From: an uncultured Eubacterium sp.
Lineage (GTDB): Bacteria > Bacillota > Clostridia > Oscillospirales > Acutalibacteraceae
Assembly: GCA_944385025.1 (NCBI GenBank)
Contig: CALWVQ010000005.1
Location: 1-50,419, forward strand
Direction: 5' to 3'
Length of the DNA: 50,419 nucleotides
Position numbers and translations under genes: made by a program. Shown here in pieces: positions 1-7,341 of the stretch (its first letter is position 1; the number at the start of each line of letters is the position of its first letter). A model generated the notes under the pieces. It saw only the letters and a program-made list of their open reading frames with translations, was not told the DNA's origin and made no database searches.

Positions 1-1
1 G

Positions 2-763
2 CAGATTATGGAAAGGCCTTATCTTTGGGCAACTCACGTGTGGAATATGTTTGACTTTGCCGCAGACGCCAGAAGCGAGGGCGGCGAAAACGGTATGAAT
101 CACAAAGGTCTTGTCACCTTTGACAGACAGTACAAGAAAGACTCTTTTTACGCTTACAAGGCTTGGCTGTCGGACGAACCTTTTGTCCACATCTGTTCAA
201 AGCGTTATGTTGACAGGGTTGAGGACGTAACAAAGGTTACGGTATACTCAAATCAGCCCGAGGTTGAGCTTTATGCCAACGGCGAAAAGATAGCATCTGC
301 AAAGAAAGACAAGTACCCCTTCTTCCACTTTGAAGTCAAAAACGCAGGCGAAACAACTCTTACCGCCAAAGCAGGTGACTGCACCGACGAAAGCGTAATA
401 CGCAAGGTGGACAAGTTCAATATGGACTATGTTATGAAAGAGCAGGGAGCTGTTATCAACTGGTTTGAAATTGACACACCGCCCGGATATTTTTCAGTAA
501 ACGACACTATCGGCGACGTAATATCTACTTTTAAAGGCAAAATTTTTGCTGTAAAGATGCTGTTGAAACTGAAAAAAGCATTAGGCGGCGAAGGCAAAGG
601 CGGCGGAATGAGCGCCGCAGGCTTTAAGCTTAACAAGACGATGCTTGATATGGCAAAAGGCTTTACAATAAAGCGAGTATTTATGATGCTGGGCGGAAAA
701 TTCACCAAAGAGCAAATCCTTGAAATAAACGCAATGCTCAATAAAATTAAGAAAAAGAAATAA
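2..763 (+). CDS. Glycoside hydrolase family 2 (beta-galactosidase-like), C-terminal part
   Basis: The gene is open at the left window edge, so only the last 253 codons are present and the true start lies outside. The first residues (WNMFDFA, then SEGG, HKGLVT-DR and FYAYKAW) match the end of the GH2 TIM barrel, where such enzymes carry an xKGLVxxDR...FYxYKAxW signature. An immunoglobulin-like domain follows at about residues 70-125, and the tail is rich in Lys and Gly. Family members hydrolyse beta-galactosides or related glycans. The acid/base and nucleophile residues are upstream of the window, so substrate cannot be assigned. A strong terminator follows directly. The adjacent sialic acid genes fit host-glycan or mucin use, which is inference. 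Confidence 0.8.
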   Translation, partial: QIMERPYLWATHVWNMFDFAADARSEGGENGMNHKGLVTFDRQYKKDSFYAYKAWLSDEPFVHICSKRYVDRVEDVTKVTVYSNQPEVELYANGEKIASAKKDKYPFFHFEVKNAGETTLTAKAGDCTDESVIRKVDKFNMDYVMKEQGAVINWFEIDTPPGYFSVNDTIGDVISTFKGKIFAVKMLLKLKKALGGEGKGGGMSAAGFKLNKTMLDMAKGFTIKRVFMMLGGKFTKEQILEINAMLNKIKKKK

Positions 764-766
764 ATC

Positions 767-800
767 AAAACCCCCTGTGGTTTTTCCACAGGGGGTTAAT
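767..800. terminator. Bidirectional terminator between GH2 gene and nanA
   Basis: A perfect 10-bp stem (771-780 with 786-795, loop TTTTT) is flanked by an A-rich side and a T-rich side. It sits between two convergent genes and can end transcription from both strands. Confidence 0.85.
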
Positions 801-815
801 TTATTATATTAGTAA

Positions 816-1712
816 TTATAACTCTTTAACGTATTTTTCAATCAAATCAGCAACAGGCTTTGCCTCTTCTGCCGTAACAGGTAAAAACGGACTTCTTGGC
901 TGACCGCAGTCAATACCGAAACGAATTGTCATAACCTGCTTTGCAGCGCCGTAAAGAGATTTGCAGGAAAGAAGAGCAAAAATACACTCGTTAATCTTAA
1001 ACTGCAAAGCCTTTGCCTTTTCGATTTCATTATTGTTTACAAGCTTGTCAAGCTCAACAAAAAGTTCGGGCATACAACCGTATGTACCGCCGATACCTGA
1101 ATCAGCGCCCATAAGTCTGCCGCCTACAAACTGCTCGTCAGAGCCGTTGAATATAACAAAATTATCGCCTGCTGCCTGTCTGTATCTTTCCATAAGATAT
1201 ACGGGTTCAGCAGAATTCTTAACGCCGACAATTTTTTCATTTTTTGAAAGCTCGCCCAAAAGCTCAGGAGTAAGATTAAAGCCTGTAAGCTGTGGAATGT
1301 TGTAAATAATGAAAGGAAGATCGGTTGCATCAACTATTGCATTCCAGTGCATTAACACACTTGCTTCAGGCAAATGATAATAAACGCAAGGCACAGCGCT
1401 TACTGCGTCTACTCCCACCTGCTCACAGTGTTTTGCAAGCTCGATACTCTCTTTAGTTGAAGCACATCCAACGTGAACGATAATTGTAAAATCGTCCCCT
1501 GCCGCTTCTTTTACAGCCTCAACAACCTTTTTTCTTTCGTCCATTGAAAGCAAAAAGCCTTCGCCTGTTGAACCGCACACGTAAACGCCCTTAACTCCAC
1601 GGTCTTTATAAACCTTAACGAGCTGTTTCATTTTTTCTGTGTCTACGTTGTCGTTTTCGTCATAAATCGCATTTAATGCACAAAATACGCCTCTGAGTTT
1701 ATTTAAATCCAT
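816..1712 (-). CDS. nanA: N-acetylneuraminate lyase (DHDPS/NAL superfamily)
   Basis: This 298-residue protein has the usual family length. It should cleave N-acetylneuraminate into pyruvate and N-acetylmannosamine in the cytoplasm. The GSTGEG motif near residue 47 binds the pyruvate carboxylate, the Tyr of YNIPQLTG near 136 is the catalytic tyrosine, and the Lys of GVKNSA near 163 is the Schiff-base lysine. The YNIPxLTG form is characteristic of sialic acid lyases rather than dihydrodipicolinate synthase. Pairing with the divergent nanE supports this. The start is ATG with an upstream AGAGGTG ribosome site. No nanK or sialic acid transporter is visible in the window. Confidence 0.92.
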   Translation of the reverse strand: MDLNKLRGVFCALNAIYDENDNVDTEKMKQLVKVYKDRGVKGVYVCGSTGEGFLLSMDERKKVVEAVKEAAGDDFTIIVHVGCASTKESIELAKHCEQVGVDAVSAVPCVYYHLPEASVLMHWNAIVDATDLPFIIYNIPQLTGFNLTPELLGELSKNEKIVGVKNSAEPVYLMERYRQAAGDNFVIFNGSDEQFVGGRLMGADSGIGGTYGCMPELFVELDKLVNNNEIEKAKALQFKINECIFALLSCKSLYGAAKQVMTIRFGIDCGQPRSPFLPVTAEEAKPVADLIEKYVKEL

Positions 1713-1729
1713 GAATTATCACCTCTGTG

Positions 1730-1758
1730 TTGATTTTAACACAAATAAATATTATAAT
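1730..1758 (+). promoter_or_regulatory. nanE promoter with nearby inverted repeat
   Basis: TTGATT (1730-1735) and TATAAT (1753-1758) are separated by 17 bases. An inverted repeat, GTGTT-N6-AACAC at 1727-1742, overlaps the -35 element and could be an operator; that role is inferred. Confidence 0.7.
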
Positions 1759-1761
1759 CAA
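1733..1761 (-). promoter_or_regulatory. nanA promoter
   Basis: On the minus strand, TTGATT (1756-1761) and TAAAAT (1733-1738) are separated by 17 bases. The element overlaps the nanE promoter almost completely. Confidence 0.65.
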
Positions 1762-1779
1762 TACTGCGAGGTGTTAATT

Positions 1780-2466
1780 ATGACAAATACAGAAATTTTA
1801 GAAAAAATCAAAGGCGGACTTATTGTTTCCTGTCAAGCGCTTCCTACCGAACCTCTTTACGACAGCTACATTATGTCAAAAATGGCTTGGGCGGCTTACC
1901 TTGGCGGCGCTGTGGGAATCAGAGCAAATACAGTTGTTGATATTAAGGCTATTAAGGAAAAAGTTGATTTGCCTGTAATAGCAATTATTAAAGAGGAATA
2001 CCCTGACAGCGAGGTTTACATTACTCCCACTATGAAAGAGGTTGACGCTCTTGTAGAGGTCGGATGCGAAATTATCGCTCTTGACGCTACAAAAAGAGTA
2101 CGACCAAACGGCGTAACTCTTGAAGAATTTTTCAAAGAGGTAAGAGCGAAATATCCAAATCAGCTCTTTATGGCTGACACAAGCTGTTTTGAAGAGGGCA
2201 AAAAGGCGGAAGAACTTGGCTTTGACCTTATCGGAACTACTATGGCAGGATATACTCCTTACACCAAGGGCACATCTCTCCCGGACTTTACCCTTATGGA
2301 AAGATACGTAAAAGAGCTTAACACCCCTGTTATTGCAGAGGGCGGTATTTGGGTGCCTGAAGATTTGAAGAAAGCTATCGACATCGGCGTACACGCCGCA
2401 GTTGTAGGCACGGCAATTACAAGACCTATGGATATTACAAAGAGATTTGTAAACGCAATCAAATAA
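1780..2466 (+). CDS. nanE: N-acetylmannosamine-6-phosphate 2-epimerase
   Basis: The product is 228 residues, a normal NanE length. It converts ManNAc-6-phosphate to GlcNAc-6-phosphate, the third step of sialic acid catabolism after NanA and a ManNAc kinase. Recognisable blocks are GGLIVSCQALP at the N-terminus, PVIAIIKE around 65, the ALDATKR block near 95, MADTS near 125 and AEGGIW near 178 (phosphate site). I chose ATG 1780 because GCGAGGTG lies just upstream; the longer frame from 1711 runs through the promoter and back into the start of nanA. The gene is divergent from nanA and ends at a terminator. Confidence 0.93.
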   Translation: MTNTEILEKIKGGLIVSCQALPTEPLYDSYIMSKMAWAAYLGGAVGIRANTVVDIKAIKEKVDLPVIAIIKEEYPDSEVYITPTMKEVDALVEVGCEIIALDATKRVRPNGVTLEEFFKEVRAKYPNQLFMADTSCFEEGKKAEELGFDLIGTTMAGYTPYTKGTSLPDFTLMERYVKELNTPVIAEGGIWVPEDLKKAIDIGVHAAVVGTAITRPMDITKRFVNAIK

Positions 2467-2475
2467 ATAAAAAAG

Positions 2476-2508
2476 AAAACCGACTGGAAAACAGTCGGTT
2501 TTTTTATT
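2476..2508. terminator. Terminator after nanE
   Basis: The stem ACCGACTG/CAGTCGGT has a short A-rich loop and is followed by a T-run. A-rich sequence on the other side means it may also serve the convergent gene at 2507. Confidence 0.85.
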
Positions 2509-3115
2509 ATGCAAATTTAGTTTGGATATAATGGGCTATAAGCTCCACCGTTTCGTCAATACCAAGCCTTGAAACGTCGATAGCAAGGTCATATGTACGG
2601 GCGTCGCCCCATCTTTCATCGGCATAAAAATCGTGAAAGCGAGCACGCTTTTTATCCATTGCCTTTACCTCTTTAAGAGAATTCTTTTCACTTATGCCGT
2701 ATTTTTCAACTGCTCTTTTTCTTCTGTACTCAATATCACCGTGAAGAAAAACTGTAAGCAAACCGGGATTGTCCCTTAAAATATAATCTGCACATCTGCC
2801 TACAATAATACAACTGCCCTCATCGGCAATTTTACGGATAGTATCAAACTGAAACTGAAAAATCTGGTCCTCAAGTGTGATGCCTGCGTTAGTAATGCCG
2901 CTGAAACCGTCAGCCGAAATATTATAAAGCAGACTTCTTGTAGGCTTTTCGTCATAAAAAGCAAAAAGGTTTTCGTCGTAACCGCTTTCCTTTGCAGAGC
3001 GCTTTATAATTTCTTTATCATAGTATGGCACGCCCAGCTTTTCCGCAAGTTTAGTAGAGATTTCAAAAGCTCCGCAGCCGTACTCTCTTCCTATTGATAC
3101 AATAAAGTTTTTCAT
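2507..3115 (-). CDS. Cytidylate kinase-like family protein
   Basis: The 202-residue protein resembles the cytidylate kinase-like (AAA_26-type) family common in Clostridia. The N-terminus, IVSIGREYGCGAFEIS, takes the place of a P-loop: the Gly-rich turn is present but GxxGxGK[ST] is degenerate. YYDKEII near residue 31, IIVGRCAD near 99 and the DIEYRRKR lid near 125 are typical of this group. Canonical CMP kinase is a different, closer-to-consensus protein, so the substrate is unknown. It is monocistronic, transcribed away from the sigma-factor region and convergent with nanE. Confidence 0.75.
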   Translation of the reverse strand: MKNFIVSIGREYGCGAFEISTKLAEKLGVPYYDKEIIKRSAKESGYDENLFAFYDEKPTRSLLYNISADGFSGITNAGITLEDQIFQFQFDTIRKIADEGSCIIVGRCADYILRDNPGLLTVFLHGDIEYRRKRAVEKYGISEKNSLKEVKAMDKKRARFHDFYADERWGDARTYDLAIDVSRLGIDETVELIAHYIQTKFA

Positions 3116-3365
3116 AAAACCACCCCTTCTTTAGATACATATTATCACATTTGGCATTTTGTTGCAATTACTTTTTTGTTAAAAGTATACAAATTTTTGT
3201 TTTCAAAGAAAAGATTTTTTTATAATTAAAATCAAGTGTAACACTTTGCATTAAAATTTGCACCATATATATGACAATGTAATTACACTGTTAATAAAAA
3301 AGTATTGCTAAGATTTGATTAAACTGCAATAATTATATCATAGTCATACAAGGAGGAGAAATAAA
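3116..3365 (+). promoter_or_regulatory. Leader region of the ECF sigma locus
   Basis: This is a 250-base AT-rich intergenic region. A small palindrome AGTGTaACACT lies near 3236 and a related TGTAATTACACTG near 3279; both could bind a regulator. A possible promoter is TTGCTA-N17-AATAAT near 3304-3332. A very strong ribosome site AAGGAGGAG (about 3350) precedes the ATG at 3366. No further gene is seen here. Confidence 0.35.
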
Positions 3366-3878
3366 ATGAACGAAGTTGACCTTGTTAAAAAAGCAAAACT
3401 TGGGGATGTTAAGTCTTTTTGCGCCCTTTATGACATATACAAAAAGAAGCTGTATAATTACGCTTTTTTTTTAACTGGGCAACCGTCAGGATGCAGAAGA
3501 CGTTGTTCAAGACTGTGTGCTTACTGCTTTTGAACAAATACATAAGCTGAAAAAACCTGAGTCTTTTTCACCCTGGTTTTTTAAAATTCTGTATTATGGG
3601 TGCTGTTCCGGCTTAAGCACAAAAATAGCTCAAAAAAATACTGATGATATTGATGATTACAAAAACACAATATCATATACAAATCTTTATGATTTAGAAA
3701 GTCTTGAACTTAGGGAGTTTTGGATATTTTAAAAGACGATGAAAAAAACATTGTTTTGCTTGCTGTAATAGCAGGGTTCAACAGCAAAGAAATAGCTAAA
3801 ATAACCGGTTATTCCGCAGGAAATGTCAGGCAAAAGTTAAGCCGAAGTCTTGCAAAAATGCGAAAATATTTATCGTGA
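3366..3878 (+). pseudogene. ECF-type RNA polymerase sigma factor, disrupted by two frameshifts
   Basis: The frame from ATG 3366 (MNEVDLVKKAKLGD) reads as sigma region 2 up to NYAFFLTG. Near the GGG at 3477-3479 one extra base shifts the frame; the continuation NRQDAEDVVQDCVLTAFEQ lies in the next frame. Near 3717 one base appears to be missing, after which DILKDDEKNIVLLAVIAGF and the sigma-4 helix-turn-helix (SKEIAKITGYSAGNVRQKLSR) return to the first frame and end at TGA 3876-3878. The repaired protein would be about 170 residues, a normal ECF sigma. The unrepaired first frame stops near 3522. This is either real decay or local sequencing errors. Confidence 0.8.
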
Positions 3879-3892
3879 CAGGAGGGTTAAAA

Positions 3893-5401
3893 ATGAGAAA
3901 TAATGATTTTGAATTTATAAAAGATAAATTTGAAAACGCTCAGCTTGATGTTCCTCGCAGTCTTGACGCTGACATTATGGAGAAAAAAATTATGGCTAAA
4001 ACAGAGCACAAAAAAATTAAATTCAGAAAAAAACATAAATTTGTTAAGAATTTAACTGCTGTTGCCGCTTGTTTTATTATAATAGCAGGGGCATTATTTG
4101 CATACAATGCAGGTTATTTTGACACAAACAGAGTAACAGGCTTTGATAATTATGATGAACTAAATGCTAAACTATCCGCACTTGAAAAAATAAACACACT
4201 CTCCGAAATGGGAGGCGGATATTTCAGCACAAAATTATATGTCACTGAAGACGGAGTAGAAAATCCGAAAACTGTAAAATATTATAACGGTTATCTTTTT
4301 TACGCTTACTACAACAGTAACGACAGTAACAACAGAAACAAGGTATATATATTTAATGCAAACGGCGAAAATTCAAATTTAATTGCACTGATAGATGATT
4401 TTAATTTAGACGATTTTGAAATACAGGATTTATTTGCGCAAAACAATCGTTTGATTATCAACTTAACTTCAGAACAAAGTGCAGTCACTAAAATTTATGA
4501 CGTTTCAAACTGTGCCGACCCTATACTTATTTCTGAATTCACACAGGGCGGAAAATATTCATCCTCCAATATAATCGGCAACAAACTATTTGTGTTTACA
4601 AGTCATATTGACAGCGACAATTTACCTTACATTGAGGATAACGGTGAAAGAAAAACAATTTCGTATAAAGACATCATTTGTTTCGAAAACGCAACAGTTG
4701 CTCAATATGCTGTAGTAAACAGCATTGACATTAAAAAAGGAACACAGGCTGATGATTTGAAAGCGTTTTTGGGTGGTTCTTCAAAAGCACGCTGCACAAA
4801 AGATTACATTTACATCAACGAATATATTGAAGGTGAAATCTTCGACGTGCCGGAAAGAGAAGTTACGACAGCAATGAAGATGAATGTTGAAAACGGTAAA
4901 GTAGCCTACGCAACAGAGGAAGAAATAAAACAATATTCTAATGTTTATATCGATGTTGACAGAGGAGAAGACGCTTACAGCTCCACAATTTATCCCATTG
5001 GAGATTATTTCATAAGCATAGGTGATAATTTTTCTGTTCCTGAAACTGAGATAATCCTTTTTGACAAGAATTTTAATGAGTTAGACCACCTAACCTTTGA
5101 GTTTTACGATTTTGACACATCTATTTTAACAATGTACGGAAGTCTTGCAGTGAATGAAAAAAGCAACACTTTTGCCGTTCCGGCTTACTTCCCCAATGAA
5201 ACAAACCGCATTTACGGCGTATTAACTTTCGCCATTGAAAACAACAAAATCGTTATCAAAGACAAATATATGAATGAAGACGATAACGCAATGTATGAAG
5301 GTTTGTGTATATTTGCAGATAAATATCTTTACAGCTTCAACATAAATGATTACGCCGAAGACGGCGAAAAAGTTAAAATCTTCTCATACAGTTATGAGTA
5401 A
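3893..5401 (+). CDS. Membrane-anchored beta-propeller protein, putative anti-sigma partner
   Basis: The 502-residue product has a short charged cytoplasmic segment (about 1-50), one membrane helix (about 51-72, VAACFIIIAGALFAYNAG) and a large extracytoplasmic region. That region resembles the C-terminal beta-propeller domain found in secreted Firmicutes proteins. Its position 15 bases after an ECF sigma gene, and its topology, fit an anti-sigma or sensor role. I see no zinc HxxxCxxC anti-sigma motif, so this is inference. ATG 3893 is preceded by GGAGGG; the frame is fully open although its sigma partner is broken. A terminator follows. Confidence 0.65.
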   Translation: MRNNDFEFIKDKFENAQLDVPRSLDADIMEKKIMAKTEHKKIKFRKKHKFVKNLTAVAACFIIIAGALFAYNAGYFDTNRVTGFDNYDELNAKLSALEKINTLSEMGGGYFSTKLYVTEDGVENPKTVKYYNGYLFYAYYNSNDSNNRNKVYIFNANGENSNLIALIDDFNLDDFEIQDLFAQNNRLIINLTSEQSAVTKIYDVSNCADPILISEFTQGGKYSSSNIIGNKLFVFTSHIDSDNLPYIEDNGERKTISYKDIICFENATVAQYAVVNSIDIKKGTQADDLKAFLGGSSKARCTKDYIYINEYIEGEIFDVPEREVTTAMKMNVENGKVAYATEEEIKQYSNVYIDVDRGEDAYSSTIYPIGDYFISIGDNFSVPETEIILFDKNFNELDHLTFEFYDFDTSILTMYGSLAVNEKSNTFAVPAYFPNETNRIYGVLTFAIENNKIVIKDKYMNEDDNAMYEGLCIFADKYLYSFNINDYAEDGEKVKIFSYSYE

Positions 5402-5402
5402 C

Positions 5403-5443
5403 AAAAAAAGCCGAAACGGTAATTACCGTTTCGGTCTTTTTTG
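5403..5443 (+). terminator. Terminator after the beta-propeller gene
   Basis: A 24-base perfect palindrome (5411-5434, CCGAAACGGTAA and its complement) is followed by TCTTTTTT. Confidence 0.88.
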
Positions 5444-5485
5444 TGATGGAGTTTTTCTTAATGGCTGTTTCGATTACATTATATT

Positions 5486-5512
5486 AAAAAGCACCCAAGA
5501 GGGTGCTTTTTT
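5486..5512 (-). terminator. Terminator of ssrA
   Basis: The stem GCACCC/GGGTGC (5491-5496 with 5501-5506) is flanked by A and T runs and lies one base beyond the tmRNA 3' end on the minus strand. Confidence 0.85.
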
Positions 5513-5513
5513 G

Positions 5514-5866
5514 TGGTGGAGTTGGTGGTAATCGAAACCACGTCCAAAATCATCTCGCCAAGGGCTCTACGAGTGTAGTTTGTCTTTTAGATTATCCCTT
5601 CAATTAACGGCGGCAAACAGCCTTTAATCTTCAGTATCCTCTATTACCTGATGAAAGCCGAGGAGCTCAATCATTCATGTTCGCCACTAAGTCGATGCCC
5701 TGTCTGCAACCGTGGCACTTTGCAGAAGGACACAAGCTGCTAATTAAGCAGCAAGAGCAACTGATGTTTTTTTGTCAGTTAATTTTAAGGTGTTACTTTT
5801 AAAGTGGTGCAACTCCACTACTCGCTGACCAAGGTTCAACGACCCTGTCGAAATCCTTTCAACCCC
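5514..5866 (-). ncRNA. ssrA: Transfer-messenger RNA (tmRNA)
   Basis: The minus strand starts GGGGTTG (5866-5860) and ends CAACTCC-ACCA at 5514, giving a 7-bp acceptor stem with one G-U pair and an encoded CCA. A T-arm (GTGGT-TTCGATT-ACCAC) precedes it. The 5' part has the conserved TTTCGACAGGG. The tag frame follows TAACT: resume codon GAC (5774-5776), reading DKKTSVALAA and stopping at TAA (5744-5746). With the charged alanine the predicted tag is ADKKTSVALAA, aligned by analogy with the B. subtilis tag that starts after the same TAACT. It rescues stalled ribosomes with SmpB, whose gene ends 12 bases upstream. Confidence 0.95.
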
Positions 5867-5878
5867 GTATTAACTTTA

Positions 5879-6346
5879 TTAATAGCGCTCTTTAAACTCA
5901 CGCTCGATAGTTCGGTTTGCCGCTTTTTTCGCCTCCACGGCACGCTTGTCATAAAGCTTTTTACCTTTGCAAAGTCCTATTTCAAGCTTTGCTCTGCCGT
6001 TAAGAATATAAAGGCTCAGAGGTACTATTGAAAGCCCCTGCTGCTGGGACTCGCCAAACAGTTTCATTATCTCTCTTTTATGGAGAAGTAATTTTTTCTT
6101 TCGCATAGGGTCACGGTTAAAACGGTTGCCCATTTCGTAAGGTGAAATGTGCATACCGATAACAAACATTTCGCCGTTATCCACACTGCAAAAGCTGTCT
6201 TTTAAATTAACCTTTCCTTTACGAATAGATTTAATCTCCGTGCCGAAAAGCTCAATTCCTGCCTCATATGTTTCAAGAACAAAATAGTCGTGATAGGCTT
6301 TTTTATTATTTGCAATTACCTGCTTTTCATTTGTCAAGTCTATCAC
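5879..6346 (-). CDS. smpB: SsrA-binding protein SmpB
   Basis: The 155-residue protein has the standard SmpB length. It binds the tRNA-like domain of tmRNA and delivers it to stalled ribosomes. Diagnostic blocks are [20 protein letters not shown] with FGTEIKSIR near 35, the [14 protein letters not shown] stretch near 63, [12 protein letters not shown] near 80 and the basic tail [12 protein letters not shown] that enters the decoding centre. It lies directly upstream of ssrA on the same strand, so RNA and protein partner are probably co-transcribed. recR is 8 bases upstream. Confidence 0.97.
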   Translation of the reverse strand: MIDLTNEKQVIANNKKAYHDYFVLETYEAGIELFGTEIKSIRKGKVNLKDSFCSVDNGEMFVIGMHISPYEMGNRFNRDPMRKKKLLLHKREIMKLFGESQQQGLSIVPLSLYILNGRAKLEIGLCKGKKLYDKRAVEAKKAANRTIEREFKERY

Positions 6347-6354
6347 CTCGTTTA

Positions 6355-6954
6355 CTAAATTAAGCTTCTGCCCTCCAAGGCTCTGGAAAGAGTTACCTCG
6401 TCGGCATACTCCAAGTCTGCCCCCACGGGAACGCCGTAAGCAAGTCGGCTGACGGTAATGCCCATAGGCTTAAGCAGACGGCTTATGTACATTGCGGTGG
6501 CCTCTCCCTCCACGGTGGGATTAGTAGCCATAATAACCTCCTCCACCGTATCGTCGCCAAGACGTGCCACCAGTTCTTTAATGCGTATTTGGTCGGGACC
6601 TATATTATCCATAGGTGAAATAGCGCCGTGAAGAACGTGGTAAACTCCGTTATACTCGTGAGTTCTTTCAATCGCCGCCACATCTCTGGGGTCCTCAACA
6701 ACACAGATAACGCTTTTATCCCTTACGTTGCTTTTGCAGATAGGGCAAAGCTCGTCGTCTGCAAGATTACAGCATACTTTACACTGCTTTATTTTTGTAT
6801 GGGCGTCGGTTATGGCTTTGGCAAAATCCTGTGCCTCAGCGTCGCTTAAACCTAATACATAAAACGCCATTCGCTGTGCCGTTTTATGACCTACGCCCTG
6901 CATACGCTCAAAATGGTCTATTAAATTTTGAAGGGGCGCAAGATTATAACCCAT
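6355..6954 (-). CDS. recR: Recombination protein RecR
   Basis: The 199-residue protein matches RecR throughout. The helix-hairpin-helix [17 protein letters not shown] is near residue 19, the four-cysteine zinc finger C-x2-C...CPIC lies around 57-72, and the Toprim domain starts at [11 protein letters not shown] near 82 with the EG-A block ([14 protein letters not shown]) further on. It acts with RecO and RecF to load RecA at gaps. The order dnaX-ybaB-recR is conserved in many bacteria; here smpB and ssrA follow it. Confidence 0.97.
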   Translation of the reverse strand: MGYNLAPLQNLIDHFERMQGVGHKTAQRMAFYVLGLSDAEAQDFAKAITDAHTKIKQCKVCCNLADDELCPICKSNVRDKSVICVVEDPRDVAAIERTHEYNGVYHVLHGAISPMDNIGPDQIRIKELVARLGDDTVEEVIMATNPTVEGEATAMYISRLLKPMGITVSRLAYGVPVGADLEYADEVTLSRALEGRSLI

Positions 6955-6980
6955 AACAAACCTCTGATTATATAATTATA

Positions 6981-7325
6981 TTAAAGTCCCGGAATATTCA
7001 TTCCGCCTGTTACTTTTTCAAGCTCTCTTTCAGACTCCTCGTCTATCTGACGCATTGCCTCGTTAAAAGCGGCAACAAGCATATCCTCAAGCATTTCCAC
7101 GTCTTCAGGGTCAACTACCTCGGGATTAAGACCGATTGCCTTAACCTCGTGATTGCCCTTTACGGTGATTTCCACCATACCGCCGCCTGAAGTAACAACA
7201 TATTCCTTTTCCTCAAGCTCTGCTTTTTTTGCCTCAAGGTTTTCCTGCATTTTCTGAGCCTGACGAATCATATTTTGCATATTCTGCGGTCCGCCGCCCA
7301 TTCCCTTTGGAAGTCTTGCTTTCAT
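6981..7325 (-). CDS. ybaB: YbaB/EbfC family nucleoid-associated protein
   Basis: The 114-residue protein is a small dimeric DNA-binding factor encoded between dnaX and recR. The N-terminus MKARLPKGMGGG is followed by a long helix (QNMIRQAQKMQENLEAKKAELEEKE) and the conserved V-S-GGGMVEITVKGNHEVKAI core near 50-70. I place the start at ATG 7325 because AGGAG lies 7 bases upstream; a longer reading frame from 7349 overlaps the end of dnaX. DNA binding is known for the family; its cellular role here is not defined. Confidence 0.93.
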   Translation of the reverse strand: MKARLPKGMGGGPQNMQNMIRQAQKMQENLEAKKAELEEKEYVVTSGGGMVEITVKGNHEVKAIGLNPEVVDPEDVEMLEDMLVAAFNEAMRQIDEESERELEKVTGGMNIPGL

Positions 7326-7341
7326 ACTGTTTCTCCTAATA

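Noticed and set aside
1876-2514. 212-codon antisense frame within nanE
   Set aside because: It is the mirror of a well-conserved nanE and has no family pattern or ribosome site.
3366-3878. Programmed frameshifting in the sigma gene
   Set aside because: There is no known slippery element, the two shifts are in opposite senses and occur in short G runs, so indels or errors are simpler.
5514-5570. A tRNA gene at the 3' end of the tmRNA
   Set aside because: The T-arm and CCA belong to the tRNA-like part of tmRNA; there is no anticodon arm here.
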